Of a DNA stretch of 64,000 bases, positions 14,202 to 23,047 are shown piece by piece. The translations under genes and the position numbers were made by a program. Location: the NCBI GenBank assembly GCA_900465685.1, contig UEGR01000012.1, positions 62,001-126,000 of the forward strand. The letters run 5' to 3'. The stretch comes from Hyphomicrobiales bacterium. Lineage in GTDB: Bacteria > Pseudomonadota > Alphaproteobacteria > Rhizobiales > Rhizobiaceae. The notes under the pieces are model-generated. The model saw only the letters and a list, made by a program, of their open reading frames with translations. It made no database searches and was not told the DNA's origin. Positions within the stretch are counted from its first letter, which is position 1, and every line of letters begins with the position of its first letter.

Positions 14202-15017
14202 ATGGCTGCACGGAAGCCCGCCCGAAAGGCTGCACCGAAAAAGAGGTCCCGCACTGCCAAGGGCGGATCTGGTTCGTCTGCGCCCGTTCTGGCGCTGGCA
14301 GCGATCCTCGGTCTCGGCGCTTTCAGCCTGTGGGCCACATCGCAGCACAAGAGCCCGCAGGACGCGCTGGTCGCTCTGTTCCAGCGTTCCGCGACCAATC
14401 CATTCGCCTCGACCTCGCCCCGTACAGAGAGCAAGCCGACCCTTAGCGCCAAGGCTCCAGAAACGGCCACGGCGTCAAAGGACAAGGATTACGGTGCTGC
14501 CGTTGGTCCTGTGCCGCGTCCGTCTGCACCCGTTGCACCTGTCGTGCAGAAGCCCGTTCAGCAGGCAGCAGTGCACGCCCCCACTCAAGTGACCGTTCAG
14601 GCGCCAAAGCCTCCACGTCCGGCCAATCAGGTCGTCGCGTCAGCGCCGACCGGCCCACATATGATGCCGCCGCGCGGCGTCAACACGCCTGCGCATTCAC
14701 CTTCGGTGGTCTATGCCCGGACGCAACTGACCATTCACAAAAACGCGTGGGATAAATCGGCAGCTATCGGTACGGTGGAAAAAGGGCGCGAGATGCGCTC
14801 CTACGGTAAAACCGGTCGCTGGCATCGCATCATTGTTCCGAAGACCAATATGATCGGCTGGGTGCATGAGGATCAGCTTGTCGGCGGTCGCAACAAGCCG
14901 GACAGTGCAACGCTGATTACCGGTTCAGTGACCAAGAAGCCGGAAATAGCGAAAAGCGCGCCAGTGCAGACGCAGTCCCGCATCGTCCCGCCCAAGGCGG
15001 TTGGGGACAAGAACTAA
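14202..15017 (+). CDS. SH3-domain membrane protein
   Basis: The 271-residue protein has a Lys/Arg/Ala-rich cytoplasmic N-terminus (residues 1-24), one transmembrane helix (about 28-45, PVLALAAILGLGAFSLWA), a long Pro/Ala/Val-rich linker (50-165) and a bacterial SH3 domain (about 170-225: VVYARTQLTIHKNAWDKSAA ... GKTGRWHRIIV ... GWVHEDQL). Such proteins are periplasmic and may bind peptidoglycan. Its stop overlaps the stop of the convergent epimerase gene by four bases. The precise role is unknown. Confidence 0.75.
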   Translation: MAARKPARKAAPKKRSRTAKGGSGSSAPVLALAAILGLGAFSLWATSQHKSPQDALVALFQRSATNPFASTSPRTESKPTLSAKAPETATASKDKDYGAAVGPVPRPSAPVAPVVQKPVQQAAVHAPTQVTVQAPKPPRPANQVVASAPTGPHMMPPRGVNTPAHSPSVVYARTQLTIHKNAWDKSAAIGTVEKGREMRSYGKTGRWHRIIVPKTNMIGWVHEDQLVGGRNKPDSATLITGSVTKKPEIAKSAPVQTQSRIVPPKAVGDKN

Positions 15018-15889
15018 GCTTTTTGGGCCTCGATAGCCATGGCTTCAATCTGCGGGTCGCCGGGGAGATATTTAAACCCGGCTGCGATCAGCGACGACGT
15101 ATCCGCCGTCAGATCGCCGAATAGCTGCTCATAAAGCCCTTTTTTGCCGAGACCCGTCAGCAGCAAGCGCATCAGCACTGGCGGAACAGAGACAAGCCGC
15201 GTCGGACGCCCCATGGCGCGGCGGGCGATGGTTACCAGCTCGCGTGTTGAACGTGGTTTAGGTTCTGCGAGATGGAACACCCGTCCCGCGACTGTCTCGG
15301 CAGGAGCTTGCGACAGGAATACAAGTGCGCGGGCGGCATTCTGCAAGGACACGAAGCTGCGCTGGTTGTTCGCCATACCGAAAGGCAGCGGAAATGCGCT
15401 GTCGCAGAGTTTCATCAGAGCCCTGAGATTGGCGCGCGCGCCGGGACCGTAAACGAGCACGGGACGTGCAATCACAATCTCGATGCCGGTCATTGCCAGC
15501 AAAGCCGCTTCCGCTTTTGCCTTGGCGCGTCCATAGTCATCATCTGCCCTCGGAGCCAGCGGCATTTCGGGCGTGAGCGGTGACGGGTTTCCGGCAATCG
15601 TGTAGATGGTCGAAACGAAAATGAAGCGTTTTAGGCCCGCCTGCTTTGCCTTTTCGGCGAGTTCGACGGTCAGCCGATGATTGACCGCGTCGAAGGCATC
15701 GGCATCGGGTCGTTCCGCGCCCGTGCGATGCGCAAGGGCTGCGCAATGCACGACGGTCTCAATGCCTGAAAAATCCGCATCTGCCAGATCGTTGCGAGAG
15801 AGGGGCGTGACCTGATGCCCATCGTCATGCAGCTGCCGCGTAACCGCGCTGCCGATATACCCGCCTGCCCCCGTGACGACTATTTTCAC
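15014..15889 (-). CDS. NAD-dependent epimerase/dehydratase family protein
   Basis: An extended-SDR protein of 291 residues: nucleotide-binding GAGGYIG at residues 7-13, VVHCAALAH, the Ser of FVSTIYTIAG, and the catalytic YGRAK (Y-x-x-x-K) near residue 138. It resembles WcaG/UDP-glucose 4-epimerase-like reductases of polysaccharide metabolism (RARPVLVYGPG-type loop present as IARPVLVYGPG). Substrate unknown. It lies two bases after hdaA in the same direction, so it may share that transcript, and is convergent with the SH3 gene. Confidence 0.82.
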   Translation of the reverse strand: MKIVVTGAGGYIGSAVTRQLHDDGHQVTPLSRNDLADADFSGIETVVHCAALAHRTGAERPDADAFDAVNHRLTVELAEKAKQAGLKRFIFVSTIYTIAGNPSPLTPEMPLAPRADDDYGRAKAKAEAALLAMTGIEIVIARPVLVYGPGARANLRALMKLCDSAFPLPFGMANNQRSFVSLQNAARALVFLSQAPAETVAGRVFHLAEPKPRSTRELVTIARRAMGRPTRLVSVPPVLMRLLLTGLGKKGLYEQLFGDLTADTSSLIAAGFKYLPGDPQIEAMAIEAQKA

Positions 15890-15891
15890 CG

Positions 15892-16614
15892 TCAGCCTGC
15901 CTTGTCGCCTGTTTGGCCGCTCGGCTGGCCGTCTGCATCGGCCAGAACCTGTGCCGCCAGCGCCCGTGTGATGCGGGTCTTTTGTTCCAGTGCCGCCCGG
16001 TCGAGCTTGTCGACGATCTGGATTGCAGACAGGAGCGAACGCTCAATCCGGCTGACCAGATAGGTCACGACATGCGGCTCGACGCTCACCTGACGGTCCG
16101 CAAACAGCTTATGAATAACACCCGACAACAGCAAATCGTCCGGCTCGGCGATTTCAACCACGGTTGCCGCTTTCAGCCGCGATGCGAGATCAGGCAGCTT
16201 TACGTTCCAGTTCGCGGGCCACAGGCGCGACGTCATCAAAAGTGACGGCCCGAAACCCTGCGCTGCATGTTGACGAACGCTGTTGATCAGATGAAACAGA
16301 CCCGTTTCATCAAAGGGCGCGCCACCAATATCGTCGATCAGCACGGCACGCTCCGCCGCAGCCTGAACGATTTCATCCGTAATGCGTGTTGGATCGACCA
16401 GAAGCGCGTCCGTGCCCGCGCGCCAGATTTCGGCCAGATGCGTTTTGCCCGCGCCGGTAGGCCCGGCCAGAATCGTCACCGGCGACACCCAGTTCGGCCA
16501 GCGGTCGATAAGGTCGACCGCTGCACGGTTTGAACCCGTGACGATCAGATCCTCGCGGTGATAACCGGGCTGGTGTTCGAGATTCAGCGGAATCTGACGC
16601 GGGGCGTCACGCAT
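15892..16614 (-). CDS. hdaA: DnaA-related replication regulator HdaA
   Basis: The 240-residue protein is a short DnaA/Hda-type AAA+ ATPase: clamp-binding-like N-terminus (MRDAPRQIPLNLEHQPGY), Walker A GPTGAGKTHL near residue 54, Walker B AVLIDDIGG near 94, and DLASRLKAA near 155. Hda with the beta clamp stimulates ATP hydrolysis by DnaA after initiation. ATG 16614 is chosen over an in-frame GTG at 16629 because GGAGG lies 6 bases before it. It follows the AI-2E transporter gene by 39 bases, an arrangement kept across Rhizobiales. Confidence 0.88.
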   Translation of the reverse strand: MRDAPRQIPLNLEHQPGYHREDLIVTGSNRAAVDLIDRWPNWVSPVTILAGPTGAGKTHLAEIWRAGTDALLVDPTRITDEIVQAAAERAVLIDDIGGAPFDETGLFHLINSVRQHAAQGFGPSLLMTSRLWPANWNVKLPDLASRLKAATVVEIAEPDDLLLSGVIHKLFADRQVSVEPHVVTYLVSRIERSLLSAIQIVDKLDRAALEQKTRITRALAAQVLADADGQPSGQTGDKAG

Positions 16615-16653
16615 CGCTGCCTCCCGCACACCCGTCCAGATTGCGGTTCAGTC

Positions 16654-17958
16654 TCATTTGTCCTTGCCTGCATTCGGGCCTGCATTCTCGCCTGCCTCGA
16701 TCAGCGGTCCCGCATCCGGGTCGCGACGACGAAAGGCAGGATCGTACATCGGTGAATTGAGATAGCGATTCAAGGCAAAACGCACAAGCACCCCGACTGC
16801 CGCCGCAGCGGGTACCGCGACCAGCATTCCGGTAAAGCCGAACAGTGAACCGAACGCGAACAGAGCGAACATGAGCCACACCGGATGGAGGCCCACCGAC
16901 GAGCCGACCAGCTTGGGCTGGAGGATGTTTCCTTCCACGAACTGGCCGATGAAGAACACCGCCGCGACGGCGCAGATCATGATCCAGTCAGGCCAGAACT
17001 GCACCAGCGCCACACCAATAGCGAGTGCCAGACCGACAAAAGAACCGATATAGGGAATGAAGGAGATCAGACCGGCAAAAAAGCCGATCAACAGGCCGAA
17101 ATTGAGCCCTGTGAGGGTCAGGCCGAGAGCATAATAAGTACCCAGAATGAGGCAGAGCGTGCCCTGCCCGCGAATGAAGCCTGCAACCGCTGCATTCATT
17201 TCGCGCGCGATCTGGCGCACCGTATGAAGCTGCGCGCGCGGCACCCAGGAATCAATGCGGTTGACCATGCAGTCCCAGTCGAGAAGCATGTAAAAGGCAA
17301 CCACTGGCGTGACCACGAAAAGCCCTGCAATATCGATCAACGATTTCCCCGAATTCCACAGGGATTGGAGCAGCGTGGTCATGAAACCAGCACCCTGCTG
17401 AAGCAGCGCGCTGAGATTTTGCTGAATGACCGAACTGTCGATACCGATATATTTCTTCAGCCATTGCGAGTTTTCATTGGCGAGCAACGACTGCAACTGG
17501 GTGATATAGCCCGGCACTTTGGAAATGAAATCAGCAAGCTGGGTAGCCAGAATGGGCACGATGATCATCAGGCCAACGACAAGTGCAATCAGGAAAACCA
17601 GCAGGATGACGACGGTTGCCGTCATGCGCGACAGGCCGAAGCGCTGAAGCCGGTCAGCCACCGGGTCGAGGAAGTAAGCCAGCGCCATGCCAGCCACAAA
17701 GGGCAGCAGAACCGAGCTGAAAACCACCAGAAACAGCACGAACACGGCCATTGTCGCGACCCAGAACATCGCCTGACGCCGTACCGTCGTGCCCGTAAAA
17801 CCGCCAACCTCGACATTGACGTGGATATTGCCGTCCGAGGCGATGGCATCCTTTTGACGAATGACTTTGCTGCCGCTATCAGCCGAAACAGCGGCGCCAG
17901 TTCTGTTCGTACCCGTCTTGGTGCTCGTCTGGCGTGTCGGCGTCGGTTTCTTGACCAT
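16654..17958 (-). CDS. AI-2E family transporter (PerM-like)
   Basis: Start ATG 17958 has GGAA upstream; the frame extends further 5' without a better site. The 434-residue membrane protein has a polar Thr/Ser/Lys-rich N-terminus (1-58), about eight transmembrane helices and the family core: FVAGMALAYFLDPVADRLQR, VVTPVVAFYMLLDWD, FIRGQGTLCLILGTYYALGL, FIPYIGSFVGLAL and VGSSVGLHPVWLMFALFAFG. The family covers exporters of AI-2 and related small molecules and Na+/H+ antiporters; substrate not deducible. It precedes hdaA. Confidence 0.88.
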   Translation of the reverse strand: MVKKPTPTRQTSTKTGTNRTGAAVSADSGSKVIRQKDAIASDGNIHVNVEVGGFTGTTVRRQAMFWVATMAVFVLFLVVFSSVLLPFVAGMALAYFLDPVADRLQRFGLSRMTATVVILLVFLIALVVGLMIIVPILATQLADFISKVPGYITQLQSLLANENSQWLKKYIGIDSSVIQQNLSALLQQGAGFMTTLLQSLWNSGKSLIDIAGLFVVTPVVAFYMLLDWDCMVNRIDSWVPRAQLHTVRQIAREMNAAVAGFIRGQGTLCLILGTYYALGLTLTGLNFGLLIGFFAGLISFIPYIGSFVGLALAIGVALVQFWPDWIMICAVAAVFFIGQFVEGNILQPKLVGSSVGLHPVWLMFALFAFGSLFGFTGMLVAVPAAAAVGVLVRFALNRYLNSPMYDPAFRRRDPDAGPLIEAGENAGPNAGKDK

Positions 17959-18245
17959 ATGGTTCCGTTCTCTGCAAAGACCTGCTGGCAAAACAATATC
18001 AGAATTGCATTACCGTCACCTTATCGCTGATGCACGGCTCATTCTTTAGATAAGAGTAGACCGGGCTGTGCGAAATGCAAAGCCAGTGCAACAGCCGTCT
18101 ATATTGACGCGGACATGACCGGTCCTGCGAAAAACTGGGCAGATTCCAGCGGAGTTTTGCGCTTTTCCCGCTTCTTGACCTTGCGGGCAAAGCCATCTCG
18201 TGTCATTGCGCGCAGGTGGATAGCACCCAGTTTCAGGAGCAGGCC

Positions 18246-19325
18246 ATGACCTCGGAAAACAAGCTCGCCGGCCACAATGGCCTGACCTATGCGCAGGCAG
18301 GTGTCGATATCGATGCCGGAAACCTGATGGTTGAAAAGATCAAGCCGCTCGTCCGTTCGACGCGCCGTCCCGGTGCGGATGGCGAAATCGGCGGTTTTGG
18401 CGGCCTCTTCGATCTGAAAGCGGCTGGCTTCAAAGATCCCGTTCTGGTTGCCGCCAATGATGGCGTGGGCACCAAGCTGAAGATCGCCATTGACGCCGAC
18501 AAGCACGACACAGTGGGCATCGACCTTGTCGCCATGTGCGTGAACGATCTGGTCGTACAGGGCGCAGAGCCGCTTTTCTTCCTCGATTATTATGCAACCG
18601 GCAAGCTGTCCCCCGATCAGGGCGTAGACATCGTTGCAGGCATTGCAGAAGGCTGCCGTCAGGCAGGCTCTGCACTGATCGGCGGCGAAACCGCTGAAAT
18701 GCCCGGCATGTATCGCGATGGCGATTACGATCTGGCCGGTTTCGCCGTGGGTGCGGCAGAGCGCGACCGGCTGTTGCCGCGCGGCGATATTGCCGAAGGC
18801 GATATCATTCTCGGCCTCGCCTCTTCCGGCGTTCATTCCAATGGCTTCTCACTGGTGCGTCGCATCGTTGAACTATCCGGCCTCGGCTGGAAATCCGATG
18901 CGCCATTCCAGCCGGGGTCGACGCTGGGCGAAGCGCTTCTCACTCCGACCCGCATCTATGTGAAGCCGCTGCTTGCAGCCATCCGCGCTTCCGATGGCAT
19001 CAAGGCGCTGGCGCATATCACCGGCGGTGGTTTCCCCGACAATATTCCGCGCGTTCTGCCGGAAGGTCTGGCTGCCGAAGTCAATCTGACAGCAATTGCC
19101 GTACCGCCGGTCTTCTCCTGGCTTGCCAAAACTGGCGGCGTGGAGCCTGTCGAAATGCTGCGCACCTTCAATTGCGGCATCGGCATGATCGCCGTCGTCA
19201 CGCCTGAAAAGGTTGACGAAGTGGTCGCGGCCCTCGTTGCTGAAGGTGAACAGGTCGTCACCCTCGGTCGCATGATCGCACGCGAAAAGGACGGCGTCGT
19301 CTACAAGGGCACGCTGGCGCTATGA
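18246..19325 (+). CDS. purM: Phosphoribosylformylglycinamidine cyclo-ligase
   Basis: AIR synthetase makes aminoimidazole ribonucleotide in purine synthesis. The 359 residues carry the family motifs: [49 protein letters not shown] and [15 protein letters not shown] 18246 has AGGAG 7 bases upstream, better than the GTG at 18216. Its stop overlaps purN by ATGA, so both purine genes are co-translated. Length is normal. Confidence 0.97.
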   Translation: MTSENKLAGHNGLTYAQAGVDIDAGNLMVEKIKPLVRSTRRPGADGEIGGFGGLFDLKAAGFKDPVLVAANDGVGTKLKIAIDADKHDTVGIDLVAMCVNDLVVQGAEPLFFLDYYATGKLSPDQGVDIVAGIAEGCRQAGSALIGGETAEMPGMYRDGDYDLAGFAVGAAERDRLLPRGDIAEGDIILGLASSGVHSNGFSLVRRIVELSGLGWKSDAPFQPGSTLGEALLTPTRIYVKPLLAAIRASDGIKALAHITGGGFPDNIPRVLPEGLAAEVNLTAIAVPPVFSWLAKTGGVEPVEMLRTFNCGIGMIAVVTPEKVDEVVAALVAEGEQVVTLGRMIAREKDGVVYKGTLAL

Positions 19326-19942
19326 GCCGTAAACGGGTCGTCATCTTCATCTCCGGCAGCGGCTCCAATATGGAGGCGCTGATGCGGGCTGCACAGACAC
19401 CCGATTTTCCGGCGGAAATCGTCGCGGTCTTTTCCGACAAGGCAGAAGCAGGCGGCCTTGCCAAGGCGCAAGCCGCTGGCATTGCCACGCAGGTTTTCAA
19501 ACGCAAGGATTTTGCATCGAAGGACGAGCATGAAGATGCCATCCTCGCCGCATTGGCCGCATTGAAGCCGGACCTTCTCTGTCTTGCTGGCTATATGCGG
19601 CTTCTATCGGGGCGCTTTATCGCGCCTTATGAAGGACGCATCCTCAACATTCACCCTTCCCTGTTGCCGCTGTTCCCCGGCTTGCACACGCATCAGCGGG
19701 CCATCGACGCCGGTGTAAAGCTTGCGGGCTGCACCGTGCATCTGGTGACGGAAGGCATGGATGAAGGCCCCATTCTGGCCCAGGCCGCCGTGCCGGTCAT
19801 CGAAGGCGACACCGCCGACACGCTGGCCGGACGCGTTTTGAAAGCTGAACACCGGATCTATCCGCTCGTTCTGCGGCAATTTGCAAACGGCCGGAAGGAT
19901 GTCGATGCGTCTCTTCCCGACGCCATGATTGTGAGCGCCTGA
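19322..19942 (+). CDS. purN: Phosphoribosylglycinamide formyltransferase
   Basis: GAR transformylase of purine synthesis, using 10-formyl-tetrahydrofolate. The 206 residues show [16 protein letters not shown] at the N-terminus, the catalytic [12 protein letters not shown] (Asn and His of the active site) and [15 protein letters not shown] (the conserved Asp). Its ATG overlaps the purM stop by four bases. The C-terminus has a short extension typical of Rhizobiales enzymes. Confidence 0.96.
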   Translation: MSRKRVVIFISGSGSNMEALMRAAQTPDFPAEIVAVFSDKAEAGGLAKAQAAGIATQVFKRKDFASKDEHEDAILAALAALKPDLLCLAGYMRLLSGRFIAPYEGRILNIHPSLLPLFPGLHTHQRAIDAGVKLAGCTVHLVTEGMDEGPILAQAAVPVIEGDTADTLAGRVLKAEHRIYPLVLRQFANGRKDVDASLPDAMIVSA

Positions 19943-20034
19943 CGGCGCTTATGCGCGACAAATTCATCACACCCCAAGTTTTTTGTTAATAAAACTTTAA
20001 TTTCCCGCAAAAAGCTCTAATTCTTGATTGTAAC

Positions 20035-20059
20035 GGAACTTGCTTCGGCAATCCCCGTT
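20035..20059 (+). promoter_or_regulatory. Candidate EcfG (general stress) promoter
   Basis: GGAAC at 20035-20039 and CGTT at 20056-20059 with exactly 16 bases between them match the EcfG consensus. The DUF992 start codon lies about 60 bases downstream, giving a sensible leader of around 55 bases. No other promoter-like element is as good in the gap after purN. Confidence 0.65.
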
Positions 20060-20120
20060 ATTGAGACGAGCCCATTCAGACCCGTCTCTTTCAATATGTG
20101 TTCAAGAAGAGGACAAGATC

Positions 20121-20645
20121 ATGTCTCTCCGTTTTTCGACTTCCTTCCTGTCCGCAATGGCCGTCATTTCCGGCATTGCTGTCACCGCTCCCGCCATCGC
20201 GGCAGACTTCGTAGCTCCTCCCGCTTCGGGTCGCACGCAGCCGCGTTCGGAAGTCGGCACTCTGACCTGCGACATTTCCCCGGCGATCGGTGTGATCATC
20301 GGCAGCCAGCAGGATGTTGATTGTGTGTTCCGCCCTGTGCGCGGTCGTGGTCCTTTGGAACACTACACCGGCACCATCACCAAGCTCGGCGTTGACGTCG
20401 GCTTCATCAATGGCGGCACTGTTGCCTGGGCCGTCTGGGCTCCGACCGTTCGTCCGGAAGGCGCGCTCAAGGGTCGTTATGTCGGCGCTTCGGCCAATGC
20501 AGCCATCGGTATCGGCTTCGGCACGAACATCCTGACCGGCGGTTCGTGGAAGACGATTTCGCTGCAGCCGATTTCGGTTCAGGGCCAGCGCGGCCTCAAT
20601 GCAGCAGTCGGCGTTTCCCGCCTGCGCCTGAACTACGCCGGTTAA
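20121..20645 (+). CDS. DUF992 periplasmic protein
   Basis: ATG 20121 follows AGAGGA; the longer frame from 20040 lacks a ribosome site. The 174-residue product has a Sec signal peptide (about residues 1-28, cut after AIAA) and then the DUF992 core: VGTLTCDISPAIGVIIGSQQ, DCVFRP, EHYTGTITKLGVDVGF and WAVWAPT, ending in a strand-rich hydrophobic region with ANAAIGIGFGTN. DUF992 proteins are exported alphaproteobacterial proteins of unknown role, often abundant. A candidate EcfG promoter precedes it and a strong terminator follows, so it is a single-gene unit. Confidence 0.88.
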   Translation: MSLRFSTSFLSAMAVISGIAVTAPAIAADFVAPPASGRTQPRSEVGTLTCDISPAIGVIIGSQQDVDCVFRPVRGRGPLEHYTGTITKLGVDVGFINGGTVAWAVWAPTVRPEGALKGRYVGASANAAIGIGFGTNILTGGSWKTISLQPISVQGQRGLNAAVGVSRLRLNYAG

Positions 20646-20663
20646 TCGTTAGCCTGCTTTATG

Positions 20664-20699
20664 AAAAAGCCGCGCCGAAGACATTCGGCGCGGCTTTTT
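20664..20699 (+). terminator. Terminator after the DUF992 gene
   Basis: AAAAAGCCGCGCCGAA, loop GACA, TTCGGCGCGGCTTTTT: a 16-bp perfect stem ending in a T-run; works in both directions. Confidence 0.93.
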
Positions 20700-20743
20700 A
20701 ATTGGAATTTGGTGACCTTTAACATGATCCGGTCACCACGCTT

Positions 20744-20842
20744 CCCCCTCATCCTGAACTTGTCGAAGGACGAAGACAAGCGCTGTGCGTTTTCCCTCGC
20801 CCTTCGAGACGCCGTTTTCAACGGCTCCTCAGGATGAGGGAA
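20744..20842. repeat. Interspersed palindromic repeat (REP-like)
   Basis: The ends CCCTCATCCTGA (20746-20757) and TCAGGATGAGGG (20829-20840) are perfect inverted repeats, enclosing TTGTCGAAGGACGA and CGCCCTTCGAGACG, which are partly complementary (TCGAAGG/CCTTCGA). Elements with these ends are scattered in intergenic regions of many alphaproteobacteria. It lies between the convergent DUF992 and molybdo-oxidoreductase genes. Family membership is from memory, not a search. Confidence 0.75.
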
Positions 20843-20873
20843 AAGATTGAGTGGCAGCTTAGACCATTGCTCC

Positions 20874-22991
20874 TCAGCCCAATTTTCTAATCCAGATCTT
20901 GGTGTCATGCACAGCCAGACCGCCATAGGGAGCGGCAGGCTCGGCGCCGATCAGTGTGTTGATCCCCTCACCGCGCTCGAACGACGCATTGGGGAAAATG
21001 CCTTCCGACACCACCACGCCGCGTTTTTGACCAGCGCGCAGCACAGCATGCAACACCACTTCGCCGCGATGATTGCCGATCTCGATCCGCTCACCATCGG
21101 CAATGCCCAATTCCGCCGCATCATCCGGATGGATCAGCACTTCAGGCCGGATTTCCTTGGCAAGCGAAGTTGGCGTTTCAGCAAAGGTCGAGTTCAGAAA
21201 ATTATGCGCCGGTGATGTCGCGAGCCGGTACGGATGCTCGGCATCTGCCATCTCGATCACTTCCCAGTAATCCGGGAATTCCGGGATCGACTCGAACGGA
21301 CCTTGCAGGCCCATGACTTCCGGCGGGCGGTCCGGTGCGGGGCTTCCTGTCCAATCGGGGCGGAAGCGGAATTTGCCATCGGGCCATTTGAAGCCCTTGA
21401 TGTAATGCGCTTCCTCAAAAGGCGGCTGCTTGTCGATGAAGCGTCGCTCTTTCAGTTCGTCGAAATGCGGCAAATCACTATTGGCGTTCATATTGTCGAT
21501 CAGCGTGCGCTCATCGACAGAAAAGCCCGGAAGATGACCAACGCCCAGCCGGTTGGCCAGTTCGTTGATGACGAAAATATTCGGTCGCGCCTCAGCATAA
21601 GGTTCGATCAGCTTTGGTCCGAGCACGACATGCTGCTGGCCGCCGCCGCGATAAATATCGTCGTGTTCGAGGAATGTGGTGGCAGGCAGCACGACATCGG
21701 CCATTTTGGCCGTATCGGTCATGAACTGCTCGTGCACCGTGACAAACAGGTCCTCGCGCGCAAAACCTTTGCGGACGAGACGCTGTTCAGGCGTCACATT
21801 CATCGGATTGGTGTTCTGGATCAGCATAGCCATGACGGGCGGGCCGTCATAAAGCGCCTCGCGATCGCCGGTGAGGATGCGTCCGATCTTCGACTGGTCG
21901 AGGAAGCGGATGGTCTTGTCCTGCATCGCCCGGCCTTCAATCTCGCGCTTGTCGAATTTGAAGATGTTGGCGTTCGAGTGAAACGCGCCACCGCCTTCAT
22001 GAAGAAAAGCGCCGGTGACGCAGGCAATCGACGCCGCGGCATGCATGTTCACTGCGCCATTGCGCTGCCGGGTGAAGCCATAGCCGAGGCGGAAATAGGT
22101 CCGCTTGGTCTTGCCGACCAGATGCGCAAAGGCTTCGATTTCCTCAACCGTCAGCCCTGTAATCGCCGACGCCCATTCCGGCGTGCGGGAACCGAGATGC
22201 GCCTCCAGCCCCTTCGGATCGTCGGTGTAACGTTCCAGATAATCACAGTCGGCAAGGCCATCGCGGAACAGAACATGCATCACCGCACAGGCGAAAGCGC
22301 CATCGGTGCCGGGCTTGAGCACGATGCCCATATCGGCCTGCCGCACGGTCGCATTGGCATAGATGTCGATGACGACGATCTTCGCACCGCGCTCTTTACG
22401 CGCACGCACGGCGTGGGTCATGACATTGACCTGCGTGGCGGCGGCATTGGTGCCCCAGATCACCACCACATCGGCCTTGCTCATCTCACGCGGGTCGGGG
22501 CCGATCAGGCTTCCTGTTCCGGCGAAATAGCCCGTCCAGGCCATATTGGTGCAGAAGCTGTCGAACTGATTGGAGTAGCGCTTGGCAAAGCGAAGACGAT
22601 TGATGGAATCGCGCTGAACAAGCCCCATCGTGCCCGCATAATAATAGGGCCAGACGCTTTCACTGCCATATTCGGCTTCGGCTTTCAAAAACCGTTCGGC
22701 AATCAGATCAAGCGCTGCTTCCCAGGAAGCCTGTTTCCATTCGCCTGCGCCCTTAGCGCCAGAGCGCACCAGCGGGTGCTTCAGACGGTCTGGGTGATGA
22801 ACGCGTTCGGCATAGCGCGCGACCTTGGCGCAGATCACGCCAGCCGTATAGCTATTGTCCTTCGCGCCACGCACACGACCGATGGTGCGCTCGTCCAGAA
22901 GCTCGATATCGAGCGCACAGGTGGACGGGCAGTCATGCGGGCAAGCCGAATGGCCGATCTTGATATTGGATTTGGAAACTTGCTCGTTCAT
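20874..22991 (-). CDS. Molybdopterin oxidoreductase with [4Fe-4S] cluster
   Basis: The 705-residue protein belongs to the DMSO-reductase/formate-dehydrogenase superfamily. Near the N-terminus ACPHDCPSTC and GVICAKVARY give the C-x3-C-x3-C-x27-C cluster motif; the molybdenum-binding domains follow (YYYAGTMGLVQRDSINR, VVVIWGTNAAATQVNVMT, ADVVLPATTFLEHDDIYRGG). The C-terminal beta-barrel domain has IHPDDAAELGIADGERIEI. No twin-arginine signal, so it is cytoplasmic. It probably acts without partner subunits, as none is encoded nearby. Substrate not deducible. Confidence 0.88.
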   Translation of the reverse strand: MNEQVSKSNIKIGHSACPHDCPSTCALDIELLDERTIGRVRGAKDNSYTAGVICAKVARYAERVHHPDRLKHPLVRSGAKGAGEWKQASWEAALDLIAERFLKAEAEYGSESVWPYYYAGTMGLVQRDSINRLRFAKRYSNQFDSFCTNMAWTGYFAGTGSLIGPDPREMSKADVVVIWGTNAAATQVNVMTHAVRARKERGAKIVVIDIYANATVRQADMGIVLKPGTDGAFACAVMHVLFRDGLADCDYLERYTDDPKGLEAHLGSRTPEWASAITGLTVEEIEAFAHLVGKTKRTYFRLGYGFTRQRNGAVNMHAAASIACVTGAFLHEGGGAFHSNANIFKFDKREIEGRAMQDKTIRFLDQSKIGRILTGDREALYDGPPVMAMLIQNTNPMNVTPEQRLVRKGFAREDLFVTVHEQFMTDTAKMADVVLPATTFLEHDDIYRGGGQQHVVLGPKLIEPYAEARPNIFVINELANRLGVGHLPGFSVDERTLIDNMNANSDLPHFDELKERRFIDKQPPFEEAHYIKGFKWPDGKFRFRPDWTGSPAPDRPPEVMGLQGPFESIPEFPDYWEVIEMADAEHPYRLATSPAHNFLNSTFAETPTSLAKEIRPEVLIHPDDAAELGIADGERIEIGNHRGEVVLHAVLRAGQKRGVVVSEGIFPNASFERGEGINTLIGAEPAAPYGGLAVHDTKIWIRKLG

Positions 22992-23047
22992 ATTTCTTTA
23001 TTACCGCAAGCGCTCACACGGCGAAATATGTTTTCGACGCAGAATCG

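Noticed and set aside
16885-18030. Open frame antisense to the AI-2E transporter
   Set aside because: Composition is Asp/His/Gln-rich with no recognisable family, while the minus strand encodes a full membrane transporter.
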